A stretch of DNA of 64,000 bases. Source: Paenibacillus sp. NEAU-GSW1 (GTDB taxonomy: Bacteria > Bacillota > Bacilli > Paenibacillales > Paenibacillaceae). The notes under the pieces were generated by a model, which was not told the origin of the DNA, made no database searches, and worked only from the letters and a program-made list of their open reading frames with translations. The stretch is from NCBI RefSeq assembly GCF_009737085.1, contig NZ_WOVL01000013.1, forward strand, positions 62,001 through 126,000, read 5' to 3'. This document shows, in pieces, positions 36,106-45,281 of this stretch (within the stretch, counting starts at the first letter, position 1; each line of letters starts with the position of its first letter). Both the position numbers and the translations under genes were made by a program.

Positions 36106-38399
36106 CCGCCGGGCTAACCAAAGCGAAGAAGCAGCGCTTAGGTGCGTGGATCAAAGGGCGCGTTGCCGCCCGGCTTGAGCATGACAGCTTCATTTGGCGC
36201 AGCGGCGCAGTCGGATTGCTCACCATCAGCACGTTTCTTGCGATTGCCATTGCATTCGGCATGCCGACCGGATTTGGCGCAGCCCTCGACACAATCTCAT
36301 TTGCGCTGGCGAATGGAACAGCCGTTATTATCGCCTCCCAATTGATCGCACTGCTGCTGTCGATGGCGTATGCTCCTGTACCGCGGCAATTCATCGGATT
36401 TTTCGCCTACACGTCTATGTTGGCTGCAATTTTGATGTATCAGATTGATTTTACGATTATGGATTCGATATTGTTCGCTTTCGTTATAGCGATCGTTGGA
36501 ACAGCTATCGGCATTGCTGCAGGTTTAATATGGCGATATAAATGGAAGGCTTTGCTCCAACTGAGTGCTGCTGCTGCAGCCTCCGCTTTAATTGCAGGCG
36601 CGATAGCAGTGCCATACGGTAACTTGCAGCTGCCGGTTGTGCCCGCTTTTAATGATAGGGGAGACGCCGATAGGGCTGCGGATGGCGCGGATGGCGCGGA
36701 CGATGCCGATTCGATTGCCGTCAACGCTATTCAAGCGGACGATCCTTCGCTTCAAGGCAATTATTCCTATCGCGAATTTACGTATGGAAGCGGAAAGGAT
36801 CGCCATCGAAGCTCCTTTGGGGACGAGGCGGAGCTGCTTTCGACATCGGTTGACGCATCCGCTTATATTACGAAATGGAGCTGGCTGAAGCAGTTGTATT
36901 GGGGCTTTGACGAACATAACCTGCCGCTGAACGGTACTGTCTGGATGCCGGAAGGCGAAGGTCCGTTTCCGCTATTGCTGATGGTGCATGGCAACCATTT
37001 GATGGAGGATTTCTCGGACGGCGGTTACCGTTATTTAGGGGAGCTTATGGCTAGCCGGGGCATTATCGCTGTATCGGTCGATGAGAACTTCTTGAATTAC
37101 TCGGCGTGGTCGGGTATTCCAAATCATGATTTTGAAGCGCGGACCTGGGTGCTGCTCAAACATTTACAGCAAATCCAAAGCTATAGCGCGATGTCGGACA
37201 ACCCGTTTTCGAATCGCGTCGATTTTGACCGTGTCTCGCTGCTTGGCCATTCAAGAGGCGGGCAAGCTGTAGCAATGGCGGCAAACGCCGACCGCTGGTT
37301 TGCGGCCGATCGGACGCTGGAGAGCATCGATAAGATGCAAATCAAATCGGTAATCGCTCTTGCGCCGACCGATAAAGCGATCGACAGCAAGTCGGCTGCG
37401 CTGCGCAATGTCAATTATTTGACGCTCCAAGGCGCTCGAGACGGGGATGTCAACAGCTTCTACGGCGATCGGCAATATTTGAGGACAAGCTTTACTCCCG
37501 ACTCGGGCTACTTTAAAGCCTCATTGTATATTGAGGAAGCGAACCATAGCAGGTTCAATTCCGATTGGGGTACGATGGATGAGAGCATGCCCGGAGGGCT
37601 GCTGCTGGAGCAGGACGGAATGCTGGACGACGATGAACAGCAGCAGATTGCTGCCGTCTATGTCTCCGCTTTTTTAGAATCAACATTGAAAGACAATGCA
37701 TACCTTCCATTGTTCCAGGATTATCGAACCGGTTCTTCCTGGCTTCCTGGCGATACCCGTTATGTGAGCCGCTACGAGGATTCGACTTTTGCCGCTGCAG
37801 CGAGGTTTGACGAGGATTCGAATAAAACGACGATGTTAGATGACGGGGAACTGGAAATGAACGGTTTGAGCGGATGGACCGAAACGGATGTGCTAGACCG
37901 CGACGGTAAACGAAAAGGAACGAAAGGCGTTGCGCTTGAATGGGACGATGCCGATGGCGGATCGTTTGCCTTAAAGCTGTCCGACGATTTCAGCGACAAA
38001 ATTGAACAGCAGAAAAAGCGAATTTTTAGTTTCTCAATGGCTAATATAGGGCTCGATGATGACGAGGTTGAAATTTCAACTTCTCCGGTGGAAATCGCGA
38101 TTGAACTTGTAACGAAAGACGGCGATTCGATTGAGCTGCCGTTGAATCGATTTATGAAAGTGGAAGAGCCGTTCGAGACTGAATTTCTGACGATTCCTTG
38201 GCTGAAAGATCGCATTAAGGATGGCAAGTATAAAGAGGACTCGGAAATGGCTTTTCAAACCTTCCGGCTGCCGCTGACGGAATTTATGGAGGAGGCTGGC
38301 GCAGCCGTTGGCGAGCTGAAGATCGGAGAAATAAACTTTCATATAAAAGGCGGTCCCGGCAAGCTCATGCTTGACGACATCGGATTTTCAGCGGAATAA
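36090..38399 (+). CDS. Membrane-anchored alpha/beta hydrolase
   Basis: 769 aa. About five TM helices in residues 45-190, then a large predicted extracytoplasmic part after a low-complexity Asp/Ala linker. Hydrolase core: FPLLLMVHGNHLMEDF (HG oxyanion motif), nucleophile elbow SLLGHSRGGQAVAMA (G-x-S-x-G), and a late EEANHSRFNSDWG supplying the candidate His. A beta-rich C-terminal region (about 560-769) is unrecognised. Substrate unknown. ATG 36090 with GGAG 6 nt upstream lies inside the ylmA-like gene; a longer ATG at 36057 has no ribosome binding site. Confidence 0.85.
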   Translation: MDIQLTAGLTKAKKQRLGAWIKGRVAARLEHDSFIWRSGAVGLLTISTFLAIAIAFGMPTGFGAALDTISFALANGTAVIIASQLIALLLSMAYAPVPRQFIGFFAYTSMLAAILMYQIDFTIMDSILFAFVIAIVGTAIGIAAGLIWRYKWKALLQLSAAAAASALIAGAIAVPYGNLQLPVVPAFNDRGDADRAADGADGADDADSIAVNAIQADDPSLQGNYSYREFTYGSGKDRHRSSFGDEAELLSTSVDASAYITKWSWLKQLYWGFDEHNLPLNGTVWMPEGEGPFPLLLMVHGNHLMEDFSDGGYRYLGELMASRGIIAVSVDENFLNYSAWSGIPNHDFEARTWVLLKHLQQIQSYSAMSDNPFSNRVDFDRVSLLGHSRGGQAVAMAANADRWFAADRTLESIDKMQIKSVIALAPTDKAIDSKSAALRNVNYLTLQGARDGDVNSFYGDRQYLRTSFTPDSGYFKASLYIEEANHSRFNSDWGTMDESMPGGLLLEQDGMLDDDEQQQIAAVYVSAFLESTLKDNAYLPLFQDYRTGSSWLPGDTRYVSRYEDSTFAAAARFDEDSNKTTMLDDGELEMNGLSGWTETDVLDRDGKRKGTKGVALEWDDADGGSFALKLSDDFSDKIEQQKKRIFSFSMANIGLDDDEVEISTSPVEIAIELVTKDGDSIELPLNRFMKVEEPFETEFLTIPWLKDRIKDGKYKEDSEMAFQTFRLPLTEFMEEAGAAVGELKIGEINFHIKGGPGKLMLDDIGFSAE

Positions 38400-38406
38400 A
38401 GAAATG

Positions 38407-38444
38407 GCGGTTCAGGACGAGTTCCTGAACCGCCTTCCTTTTTT
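38407..38444 (+). terminator. Intrinsic terminator after the hydrolase gene
   Basis: 13-bp stem GGCGGTTCAGGA(A) / TTCCTGAACCGCC with CGAG loop, then TTCCTTTTTT. Confidence 0.9.
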
Positions 38445-38482
38445 GTTTAGTTAGTAACAAACGAAGTAAGCGAATGAACCCA

Positions 38483-39175
38483 TTATTCCTCTTTGAAAGA
38501 GAAGCTTCTTGCCGCATACAGAAACGGAGTTGAACATACGGACACGATAAACTTGATCACGTACGTCGACAGAAAAACAGACAGCCAAACGTCAAATTCG
38601 TAGACGCCGGCAAACGCGATCGTACAGAAAATGAGCGTATCGACGAGCTGGCTGACGACGGTGCTGCCGTTGTTGCGTATCCATAACTGGCCTGGTGCAG
38701 GAAAGGCGCGCTTCAGCATCGAATAAATGCGGACATCGAGAAATTGGCTGACAAAATAGGCGCAGAGGCTGCCGAGCGCAATTTGCGGCAGCAGGCCGAA
38801 AATCGTTTGCATCGCCGCTTGCGATTGCTGCGCAAGCTCGTTGCCTGACGGTTCGAACAGAAGCGCCAGCTGCATGATGGCAGTGGATGCGAGCAGGGTG
38901 AAGAATCCGAACCAGACCGCTTTTCTGGCGGCTTTCTCGCCATACTTTTCATTCAGCAGATCGGAAGCCAGATAGATGGTTCCATACATCGTATTGCCAA
39001 GCGTAATGACGATGCCGAAGGGCATATCGATCGTCTTGACGACCTGAATGTTGGCAAGTACTGTGGCCATTCCGATCCAAGCGTATACGCCGATGCGTCC
39101 GAATAGGCGGTACGCCAACAGAAACAGCGAAAAATGAACGAGCATAAAGAGCCCGCCTAACAACAAATTGTACAT
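38483..39175 (-). CDS. yhhQ: Queuosine precursor transporter (YhhQ/VUT family)
   Basis: 230 aa, six or more TM segments. Family motifs: ANIQVVKTID, GNTMYGTIYLASDLLNEKYG, and WIRNNGSTVVSQLVDTLIF. VUT/YhhQ proteins import preQ0/preQ1 for queuosine synthesis. The preQ1-I riboswitch found directly upstream independently supports the substrate. GGAGG sits 11 nt before ATG 39175. Convergent with the hydrolase gene. Confidence 0.93.
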   Translation of the reverse strand: MYNLLLGGLFMLVHFSLFLLAYRLFGRIGVYAWIGMATVLANIQVVKTIDMPFGIVITLGNTMYGTIYLASDLLNEKYGEKAARKAVWFGFFTLLASTAIMQLALLFEPSGNELAQQSQAAMQTIFGLLPQIALGSLCAYFVSQFLDVRIYSMLKRAFPAPGQLWIRNNGSTVVSQLVDTLIFCTIAFAGVYEFDVWLSVFLSTYVIKFIVSVCSTPFLYAARSFSFKEE

Positions 39176-39185
39176 ACTAAAAAAG

Positions 39186-39224
39186 CCTCCTAGTTTTGAT
39201 AACGCGGGAGTTTGCGAACCGCGG
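39186..39224 (-). promoter_or_regulatory. preQ1-I riboswitch at the ribosome binding site
   Basis: On the minus strand: P1 CGCGG / CCGCG enclosing loop TTCGCAAACTC, then the A-rich tail TTATCAAAACTAGGAGG. This follows the architecture of the small Thermoanaerobacter-type preQ1-I aptamer (tail GTTAACAAAACAAGG). The tail includes the GGAGG ribosome binding site of the transporter gene, so ligand binding should block translation. Confidence 0.87.
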
Positions 39225-39305
39225 CGTGCTGCTGTATGATTGAATTTCTGCCTTAGTCATTATAAGTGTTCATATGGACGCTAGCAATAGCGAGAACGCA
39301 TCTCT

Positions 39306-39334
39306 TTCATTAGACATGCAAGCGATGCTACAAT
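39306..39334 (+). promoter_or_regulatory. Candidate promoter of helD
   Basis: TTCATT at 39306-39311, 17-bp spacer, TACAAT at 39329-39334, 42 bp before ATG 39377. The -35 is weak. Confidence 0.5.
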
Positions 39335-39376
39335 GGGTCATTACTTTTTGTTGGTGTAAAGGAGCGAGGGGAACCG

Positions 39377-41725
39377 ATGGAAGACGAACAGATAAAGGAT
39401 GAACAACAGCGCGTTGACCGCGTCGTTGAATGGGTAAGCAAACAGATTGACCGTTTGCAGGAGCAATCCGGTTCTGTGCGCAAAGATATCGTCGATATTA
39501 GACGAGATTTTTGGGACGATGTAACCGTAAACTTTGAGGATTCGTCGGAAGCGGCGGAGACGGCCGCGAGCTTGAAGCAGCAGGCAGAGGTATTGATCGA
39601 ACGGGAGCATACGCACGGCCGCGCTGAACGTACGCTCAAGCTGCTGCGCAAGCTGGAGCAATCGCCCTATTTCGGAAGAATTGATTTCATTCCGTCTTCC
39701 GGCAGCGAGCTAGCGGGGGATGTTGAATCCATTTATTTGGGCGTTGGATCGCTTCTCGATGAGAACGGCTCGAATTACTTGGTTTATGACTGGCGGGCTC
39801 CAGTCTCAGGCTTATATTACGACTATTCGCCCGGTCCGGCCGAATACGTTACGCCTGAAGGCAAGATTGAAGGCGAAATGTCGTTGAAGCGGCAATTCGT
39901 TATTCGCCGCGGGAAAATATCGGCGATGTTTGATACCGGCGTAACGATCGGCGATGAGCTGCTCCAAGAGGTGCTTGGCAAACAATCGGACGCGCAAATG
40001 AAAAGCATCGTCGCGACTATTCAACGAGAGCAAAACCTAATTATCCGAAATGAACGGGCAAAGCTGCTTATCGTGCAAGGCGCGGCAGGAAGCGGGAAAA
40101 CCTCGGCTGCCCTGCAGCGCGTCGCTTACTTGCTTTACCGCTATCGGGATACGCTTAGCGCCGACCAAATTTTGCTGTTCTCGCCAAACCCGATGTTCAA
40201 CAGCTACGTGTCCACAGTATTGCCCGAGCTGGGAGAGCAAAATATGCAGCAATCGACCTACCAGCAATACGTCGAGTTTCGGCTGGGCCGTCAGTTCAAG
40301 CTGGAGGATCCGTTTGTGCAAATGGAGTATACACTTGGGGCAGTCGGCAATCCGCATTACGACGGACGCATCGCCTCGATTCGGTTTAAATCCACAGTCG
40401 CTTTCATGCGATTGATCGAGCGCTATGCGGCTTCCCTTGGCAATGGCGGGCTGCTCTTCAAAGCGATTAAGTTTCGCGGACGCACGCTCGTTTCGGCCGA
40501 TGAAATGCAACGTCAGTATATGAGAATGAATGGTGCGCATTCAGTGCCAAACCGTTTGCGTTCGCTTGCTGAATGGCTGCTCAAGGAGCTGACCCGATTA
40601 AGCCGCGCAGAACGGCGTAAAAAATGGGTCGAGGACGAAATGGAGCTATTGGATAAGGAAGCGTACATTCATGTCTACAATGAGCTGATGCGCAAAAATA
40701 AATATTCGTCCGATTCATTTGATGATATGGACAAAGAGAAAGAAATGCTGGCGACTTTGATCGTCCAGGAGCGATTCAAACGATTGCGCAGCCGCGTAAA
40801 AAAATTAAACTTTTTCGATATGCCGAGGATGTATCGCGAGCTGTTTCAGGATCGGGAGAATGCGGAACAATTGTACGATGACACACTGCCTGCAGATTGG
40901 GATGAGATTTGTTCAATTACGCTCGACAAGCTGGATAACGGCGAGATGCCGTACGAGGATGCTACTCCATTCTTATATTTGAAAGAGCTGCTTGAAGGAT
41001 TTCACACCAACACGTCGGTGCGCCATTTGTTTATAGACGAGGCGCAGGATTATTCGCCTTTTCAATTCCATTATTTAAAGCAATTGTTCCCTCGCGCCCG
41101 AATGACGGTGCTTGGCGACTTGAATCAATCGATATTTGCCCACGCTACGGCGCAAGACAGCTTCGAGCCGTTGTCGAAGTTGTTCAGCGAGGAGGAAACA
41201 GAGAAGATTGTACTGACGCGCAGCTATCGATCTACAAAGCAAATTGTCGAGTTTACCAGTCTTATGATTGAGGGCGGGGAGCGTATCATTCCATTTAATC
41301 GGAATGGAGAACGTCCGAAAATAACAGAAGCTTCGAATGAAGACGAACTATTTGGCCTTATCGCGGAACGAATAACGGCCTTTAAGCGAGAGGGTGCGCA
41401 ATCGATTGCAATCATTTGCAAAACGGCGGAAGAAAGCCAGCGCGCATTCGAGACGATAGCAAAGCTTGAGCCGGAAATCCGGCTCATAGAAAAAGAAACC
41501 GTCACCTTTGAGCAAGGGACGGTTGTCATTCCTTCATATTTGGCTAAAGGCGTTGAATTTGACGCCGTAATTATATTCAATGCGTCCGGCGCAGTATATA
41601 GTCAGGAAAGCGAGAGAAGGCTGTTTTATACCGCGTGCACACGGGCGATGCATGATTTGCACATTTACCATATTGGCGAAATGACGATGTTTCTTGACCG
41701 CGCGTTGAGCAAGTTGACCGAATAG
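39377..41725 (+). CDS. helD: RNA polymerase recycling motor HelD
   Basis: 782 aa, superfamily 1 ATPase that pries stalled RNA polymerase from nucleic acid. N-terminal coiled coil (residues 1-110) as in HelD arms. Helicase core begins near residue 235 with VQGAAGSGKTSAALQRVAYL. Walker B LFIDEAQDYSPFQ, GDLNQSIFAHA, LTRSYRSTKQIVEF and a C-terminal FYTACTRAMHDLHI follow. AAAGGAGCGAGGGG before ATG 39377. Monocistronic. Confidence 0.93.
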   Translation: MEDEQIKDEQQRVDRVVEWVSKQIDRLQEQSGSVRKDIVDIRRDFWDDVTVNFEDSSEAAETAASLKQQAEVLIEREHTHGRAERTLKLLRKLEQSPYFGRIDFIPSSGSELAGDVESIYLGVGSLLDENGSNYLVYDWRAPVSGLYYDYSPGPAEYVTPEGKIEGEMSLKRQFVIRRGKISAMFDTGVTIGDELLQEVLGKQSDAQMKSIVATIQREQNLIIRNERAKLLIVQGAAGSGKTSAALQRVAYLLYRYRDTLSADQILLFSPNPMFNSYVSTVLPELGEQNMQQSTYQQYVEFRLGRQFKLEDPFVQMEYTLGAVGNPHYDGRIASIRFKSTVAFMRLIERYAASLGNGGLLFKAIKFRGRTLVSADEMQRQYMRMNGAHSVPNRLRSLAEWLLKELTRLSRAERRKKWVEDEMELLDKEAYIHVYNELMRKNKYSSDSFDDMDKEKEMLATLIVQERFKRLRSRVKKLNFFDMPRMYRELFQDRENAEQLYDDTLPADWDEICSITLDKLDNGEMPYEDATPFLYLKELLEGFHTNTSVRHLFIDEAQDYSPFQFHYLKQLFPRARMTVLGDLNQSIFAHATAQDSFEPLSKLFSEEETEKIVLTRSYRSTKQIVEFTSLMIEGGERIIPFNRNGERPKITEASNEDELFGLIAERITAFKREGAQSIAIICKTAEESQRAFETIAKLEPEIRLIEKETVTFEQGTVVIPSYLAKGVEFDAVIIFNASGAVYSQESERRLFYTACTRAMHDLHIYHIGEMTMFLDRALSKLTE

Positions 41726-41761
41726 CGATGTTTGCTGGAGCGGGAAGGGCGCTTGCTGTGC

Positions 41762-42661
41762 TCAGCGTCCTTTCCGGACCTCCGGCCAAATCTCGGATAC
41801 TTCTACTTTTAGTTCGGATGCGATCAATTCAGCCGTCAATCGTTGCGGCATGGCGATTTTGCCGTTTCTAAGCTTGGAAATGGTCTGCAAAGAAATATGA
41901 GTGGCTGCCGACAGCTGATTGGCGCTCATATCCCGTTTCGCCATCCATATTTTGAGCCGCATGGCAGAATCGATCGTGTCGTTGACCGGAAGCAGGTCCC
42001 ATATAACGAAAGCATATTCTTTAATTTTACCGAACCCGTCAAAGATCGGCATAAACGTCAGCGTGACTTCCAGCTCGACTCCGCTTAGCTTGCTGGTCCT
42101 CACCTTAATGTCATTCATTTTTTTGAATTTTCCCGATGCTTCAAGCGCCTCGTTAATCCGCTTATATTCCGTTTCCGAAATAAACTGCAGGAAATTCTCA
42201 TCCTCGAGTCTTTGATCCGGAACAAACAGCATCGGAGCGTAAAAATCTCTCAAAAACCGAATGTGAAAGGTAGAATCGACAATTCCGCTGATAAGCACCT
42301 TGTTCCGTTCATATTGTTCCTCAATCCACCGTTTGGCGCTTAGGTCCTCAATGAGCGCCAGCGCAAGCGTCCCTTCTTCTCCACAATCGCTTTGGATTGC
42401 TTTATGCTCGATTTGAATAGGCTTTCTGCGTTTCCGTTTTGTATGGAGGAAGGTTTCCCTTATATAATTTCGCGATGCCGAGTTTGCGGAATATTGCTCG
42501 ATGATGCCGTTTACCGGACGGCCTCTTAAATGCTCGGTCGTGTAGCCAGTCAGTTGACTGAAAGCTTGATTGGCTTCCAAAATCGTTGCGGAATCTCTGA
42601 TGACTCGAATGACGGCCATAGGCTGATCCAGCAGTGAGAAAATATGTTGATAAAGTGTCAA
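41762..42661 (-). CDS. PAS-domain regulator with C-terminal XRE helix-turn-helix
   Basis: 299 aa. PAS domain at about residues 8-115 (ILEANQAFSQLTGYTTEHLRG), a second PAS-like half (about 120-230, FAFVIWDLL-type end), and an XRE HTH at about 235-295 (MAKRDMSANQLSAATHISLQ, TISKLRNGKIAMPQ). Probably a transcription factor sensing a small ligand or redox state; target unknown. TTG 42661 is preferred because AGGGGG lies 9-10 nt upstream; ATG 42682 has no ribosome binding site and would place that site inside the coding region. Divergent from the zinc-finger gene across a palindrome-rich gap. Confidence 0.85.
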   Translation of the reverse strand: MTLYQHIFSLLDQPMAVIRVIRDSATILEANQAFSQLTGYTTEHLRGRPVNGIIEQYSANSASRNYIRETFLHTKRKRRKPIQIEHKAIQSDCGEEGTLALALIEDLSAKRWIEEQYERNKVLISGIVDSTFHIRFLRDFYAPMLFVPDQRLEDENFLQFISETEYKRINEALEASGKFKKMNDIKVRTSKLSGVELEVTLTFMPIFDGFGKIKEYAFVIWDLLPVNDTIDSAMRLKIWMAKRDMSANQLSAATHISLQTISKLRNGKIAMPQRLTAELIASELKVEVSEIWPEVRKGR

Positions 42662-42878
42662 GTGCGCTGTCCCCCTATGCATACTTTATTACAAATGAAG
42701 TATAAGAGAAGTTGCGAGCTTACACAAGTTTCATCAAATTTTTAGCCGCTTTAACAGGAATTTCTAGTTATTTGTTTAATTAATTAAACTTAGGAGCATA
42801 AGAGGCATGATGGGGAAGGCTGAATAGCTGTTTTAGGCATAAAGCCGTATAGATTCCCATTCTGCACGCTTTATTTCC

Positions 42879-42937
42879 TAAGGATATCCTTATATCCTTA
42901 TATTAAAATATAAGATGGTATAAGTCTCTTCTTATAC
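42879..42937. promoter_or_regulatory. Cluster of TATAAG/CTTATA palindromes (candidate operators)
   Basis: Three perfect palindromes in 59 bp: TAAGGATATCCTTA (42879-42892), CTTATATTAAAATATAAG (42897-42914) and GTATAAGTCTCTTCTTATAC (42918-42937). They lie in the 324-bp AT-rich gap between the PAS-XRE gene and the zinc-finger gene; the rest of the gap shows no gene. Plausible binding sites for the divergent regulator. Confidence 0.6.
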
Positions 42938-42985
42938 TGCTTATATAACTAGGTTATTGCAGAAAGAGCAGGGGGGCAGTACATC

Positions 42986-43225
42986 ATGGAATTATGCAGC
43001 GTAGATAATTGCAATAAACCGATTAAAGCAAAGCAGCTATGTTCGATGCATCACCAACGATTACTCAGGCACGGCGATCCGATGATCGTTAGACCTAGAA
43101 AGGAGCGGAAAATCGAAAATTGCAAGTGGGTTTGCTGCAAGAATACAGCTGAAACGAAGGGCTATTGCTCCAAGCACTATTACATTCAGCGAGTGATGGC
43201 GAAAAACAAAGGGATTATGACGTAA
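42986..43225 (+). CDS. Small tandem zinc-finger-like protein
   Basis: 79 aa with two similar Cys/His modules: CSVDNCNKPIKAKQLCSMHH followed by QRLLRHGDP, and CKWVCCKNTAETKGYCSKHY. The pattern C-x4-C-x9-C-x2-H resembles phage and HNH-associated zinc motifs, but there is no HNH nuclease here. Basic linker (RPRKERK) suggests nucleic acid binding. AGGGGGGCAG before ATG 42986. Alone in its unit. Function unknown. Confidence 0.8.
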   Translation: MELCSVDNCNKPIKAKQLCSMHHQRLLRHGDPMIVRPRKERKIENCKWVCCKNTAETKGYCSKHYYIQRVMAKNKGIMT

Positions 43226-43239
43226 GATTATGTGACATG

Positions 43240-43281
43240 CTTTGAAAATTAGGTGTCATTTTTCAAAGATTGCTGTATACT
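43240..43281 (+). promoter_or_regulatory. Candidate glycogen operon promoter overlapped by an inverted repeat
   Basis: GTGTCA (43253-43258), 17-bp spacer, TATACT (43276-43281). A 9-bp perfect inverted repeat, CTTTGAAAA (43240-43248) and TTTTCAAAG (43260-43268), flanks the -35. TGACA / TGTCA forms a second nested repeat. It could be an operator or a weak terminator for the upstream gene; there is no T-run. Confidence 0.5.
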
Positions 43282-43355
43282 ATAGTCAATCGCATCATAG
43301 CAACGTCTGAACCAGCATCTGCGGAACCGAACACACTGCGGAGGTGAACGTCCTA

Positions 43356-45266
43356 TTGATTGAAACGGCGATTTACGGTTTGTCTTTGAACGATTTATAT
43401 TTGTTTAACGAGGGCAGCGCCTACCACAGCTATCGCTATATGGGCGCGCATCCGATGAAGCATGACGGCGTCCATGGCGTTCGTTTTGCAGTCTGGGCAC
43501 CTAACGCGGCTATGGTCCGTGTAGTTGGAAGCTTCAATGACTGGAACGGCGCCGGCCATGCGATGGAATCGGTAGGCAGCACGGGCGTTTGGGCCGCTTT
43601 TATCCCCGGAATTGGCGAAGGCGATATCTACAAATACGAAATTATCGAGCGGTCCGGCAATCGGTTGTTGAAGGCTGATCCGTACGCCTTTCTGGCGGAA
43701 CGACGGCCGCTGACAGCCTCAGTAATAACCGAATTGAACGGTTATCCATGGCGCGACGAGCGCTGGATCAAACACAAGAAAGTAAAACCCCCCTATACGA
43801 ATCCGTTGCTCATTTATGAGGTGCACGCAGGCTCATGGAAAATAAAGGGCAAAGAGATTTTTCTCACCTATGACGAAATGTCGGCAGAGCTCGTTCCTTA
43901 TGCGGCTGAAATGGGTTATACGCATATTGAAATGATGCCGCTCTCCGAACACCCCTTTGATAAGTCATGGGGTTATCAAATAACTGGTTTTTATGCGCCG
44001 ACCAGCAGATACGGCCACCCGAAGCAGCTCATGCACTTTATTGACTGCTGTCACGAACGGGGAATTGGCGTCATCCTGGATTGGGTGCCCGGCCATTTCT
44101 GCCGCGATGATCACGGCTTGAGGCTGTTCGACGGGACGCCTATTTTTGAAGGGCCGGACGAGAAGCTTGCGGATAAACCGCTTTGGGGAACGCTCGCATT
44201 TGATTTCGCTAAGAACGAAGTGGTCAGCTTTCTCATTTCGAATGCCATCTACTGGATGGATATGTACCACTTTGACGGTTTGCGGGTAGATGCTGTGGCA
44301 AGCATGATTAATCTGCATATGGATAAACCCCGCGATAAATATACGTGGAACAAACTTGGCGGCATCGATAATTTGGATGCGCTGAAGTTTTTGAAACGAT
44401 TGAACGAAACGATTTTTCACTATTACCCCGACACACTTATGCTGGCAGAAGATTCTTCCGCTTGGCCCGCAGTTACCTCTCCTACATACCTAGGCGGGCT
44501 AGGATTTAATTACAAATGGAATATGGGCTGGATGAATGACACGCTTCGCTATATGTCCTATGATCCGGCTGACCGCAAGCACTACCACCACCTACTAACG
44601 TTCTCGCTACTATACGCTTTCTCTGAAAATTATTTGCTCCCGCTTTCGCATGACGAAGTCGTTCACGGCAAACGATCGTTGCTGAACAAAATGCCTGGAA
44701 GCTATGAAGAAAAATTTGCCGGGCTTCGCCTATTCTATGGATTCTGGATGTCGCATCCAGGCAAAAAGCTGCTGTTTATGGGCAGCGAATGGGGACAATT
44801 CGACGAGTGGAAGGATACGGAGCAGCTCGATTGGATGCTGCTTGACTACGATCTCCACGGCAAAACACAGCATTTTGTCAAAACGTTGAATCATGTTTAT
44901 TTAAACGAACCGTCTTTGTGGGAAAAAGACAGCGATCCTTCCGGATTTAGATGGATTGATGTTCATAATGCCGAGCAATCCGTCATATCTTTTATTCGCT
45001 GCGGAACGAAGGCGTTTACCGTATTTGTCGCTAATTTTTCACGAGAATCGTTCTCGAATTTTCGAATCGGCGTGCCTCAGCAGGGCGGTTATCGCTCGCT
45101 TATCAATAGCAATGACGCACGGTTCGGAGGCTATGGCAACAACCAGGATTCGCTATGCATCGTAAGCGAGAATGTAGCTTGGCACGGCTTCAACCAAAGC
45201 ATATCATTGCATCTTCCCCCTCTTTCCTTCCAATTGCTGACCTATATAACGGGGGAAACACATTAA
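43356..45266 (+). CDS. glgB: 1,4-alpha-glucan branching enzyme
   Basis: 636 aa, GH13 branching enzyme adding alpha-1,6 branches to glycogen. N-terminal CBM48 ([20 protein letters not shown]), then the GH13 barrel: [22 protein letters not shown] (nucleophile Asp), [10 protein letters not shown] (acid Glu) and [12 protein letters not shown]-terminal beta domain. TTG 43356 is chosen because GGAGGTGA at 43340-43347 is 8 nt upstream; a GTG at 43344 lies within that site. First gene of glgBCDA. Confidence 0.94.
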   Translation: MIETAIYGLSLNDLYLFNEGSAYHSYRYMGAHPMKHDGVHGVRFAVWAPNAAMVRVVGSFNDWNGAGHAMESVGSTGVWAAFIPGIGEGDIYKYEIIERSGNRLLKADPYAFLAERRPLTASVITELNGYPWRDERWIKHKKVKPPYTNPLLIYEVHAGSWKIKGKEIFLTYDEMSAELVPYAAEMGYTHIEMMPLSEHPFDKSWGYQITGFYAPTSRYGHPKQLMHFIDCCHERGIGVILDWVPGHFCRDDHGLRLFDGTPIFEGPDEKLADKPLWGTLAFDFAKNEVVSFLISNAIYWMDMYHFDGLRVDAVASMINLHMDKPRDKYTWNKLGGIDNLDALKFLKRLNETIFHYYPDTLMLAEDSSAWPAVTSPTYLGGLGFNYKWNMGWMNDTLRYMSYDPADRKHYHHLLTFSLLYAFSENYLLPLSHDEVVHGKRSLLNKMPGSYEEKFAGLRLFYGFWMSHPGKKLLFMGSEWGQFDEWKDTEQLDWMLLDYDLHGKTQHFVKTLNHVYLNEPSLWEKDSDPSGFRWIDVHNAEQSVISFIRCGTKAFTVFVANFSRESFSNFRIGVPQQGGYRSLINSNDARFGGYGNNQDSLCIVSENVAWHGFNQSISLHLPPLSFQLLTYITGETH

Positions 45267-45281
45267 GAAGGAGTTGGTTCC

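Noticed and set aside
42986-43225. HNH endonuclease fragment
   Set aside because: Cys/His spacing resembles HNH-linked fingers, but no H-N-H catalytic motif is present and no phage or intron genes adjoin.
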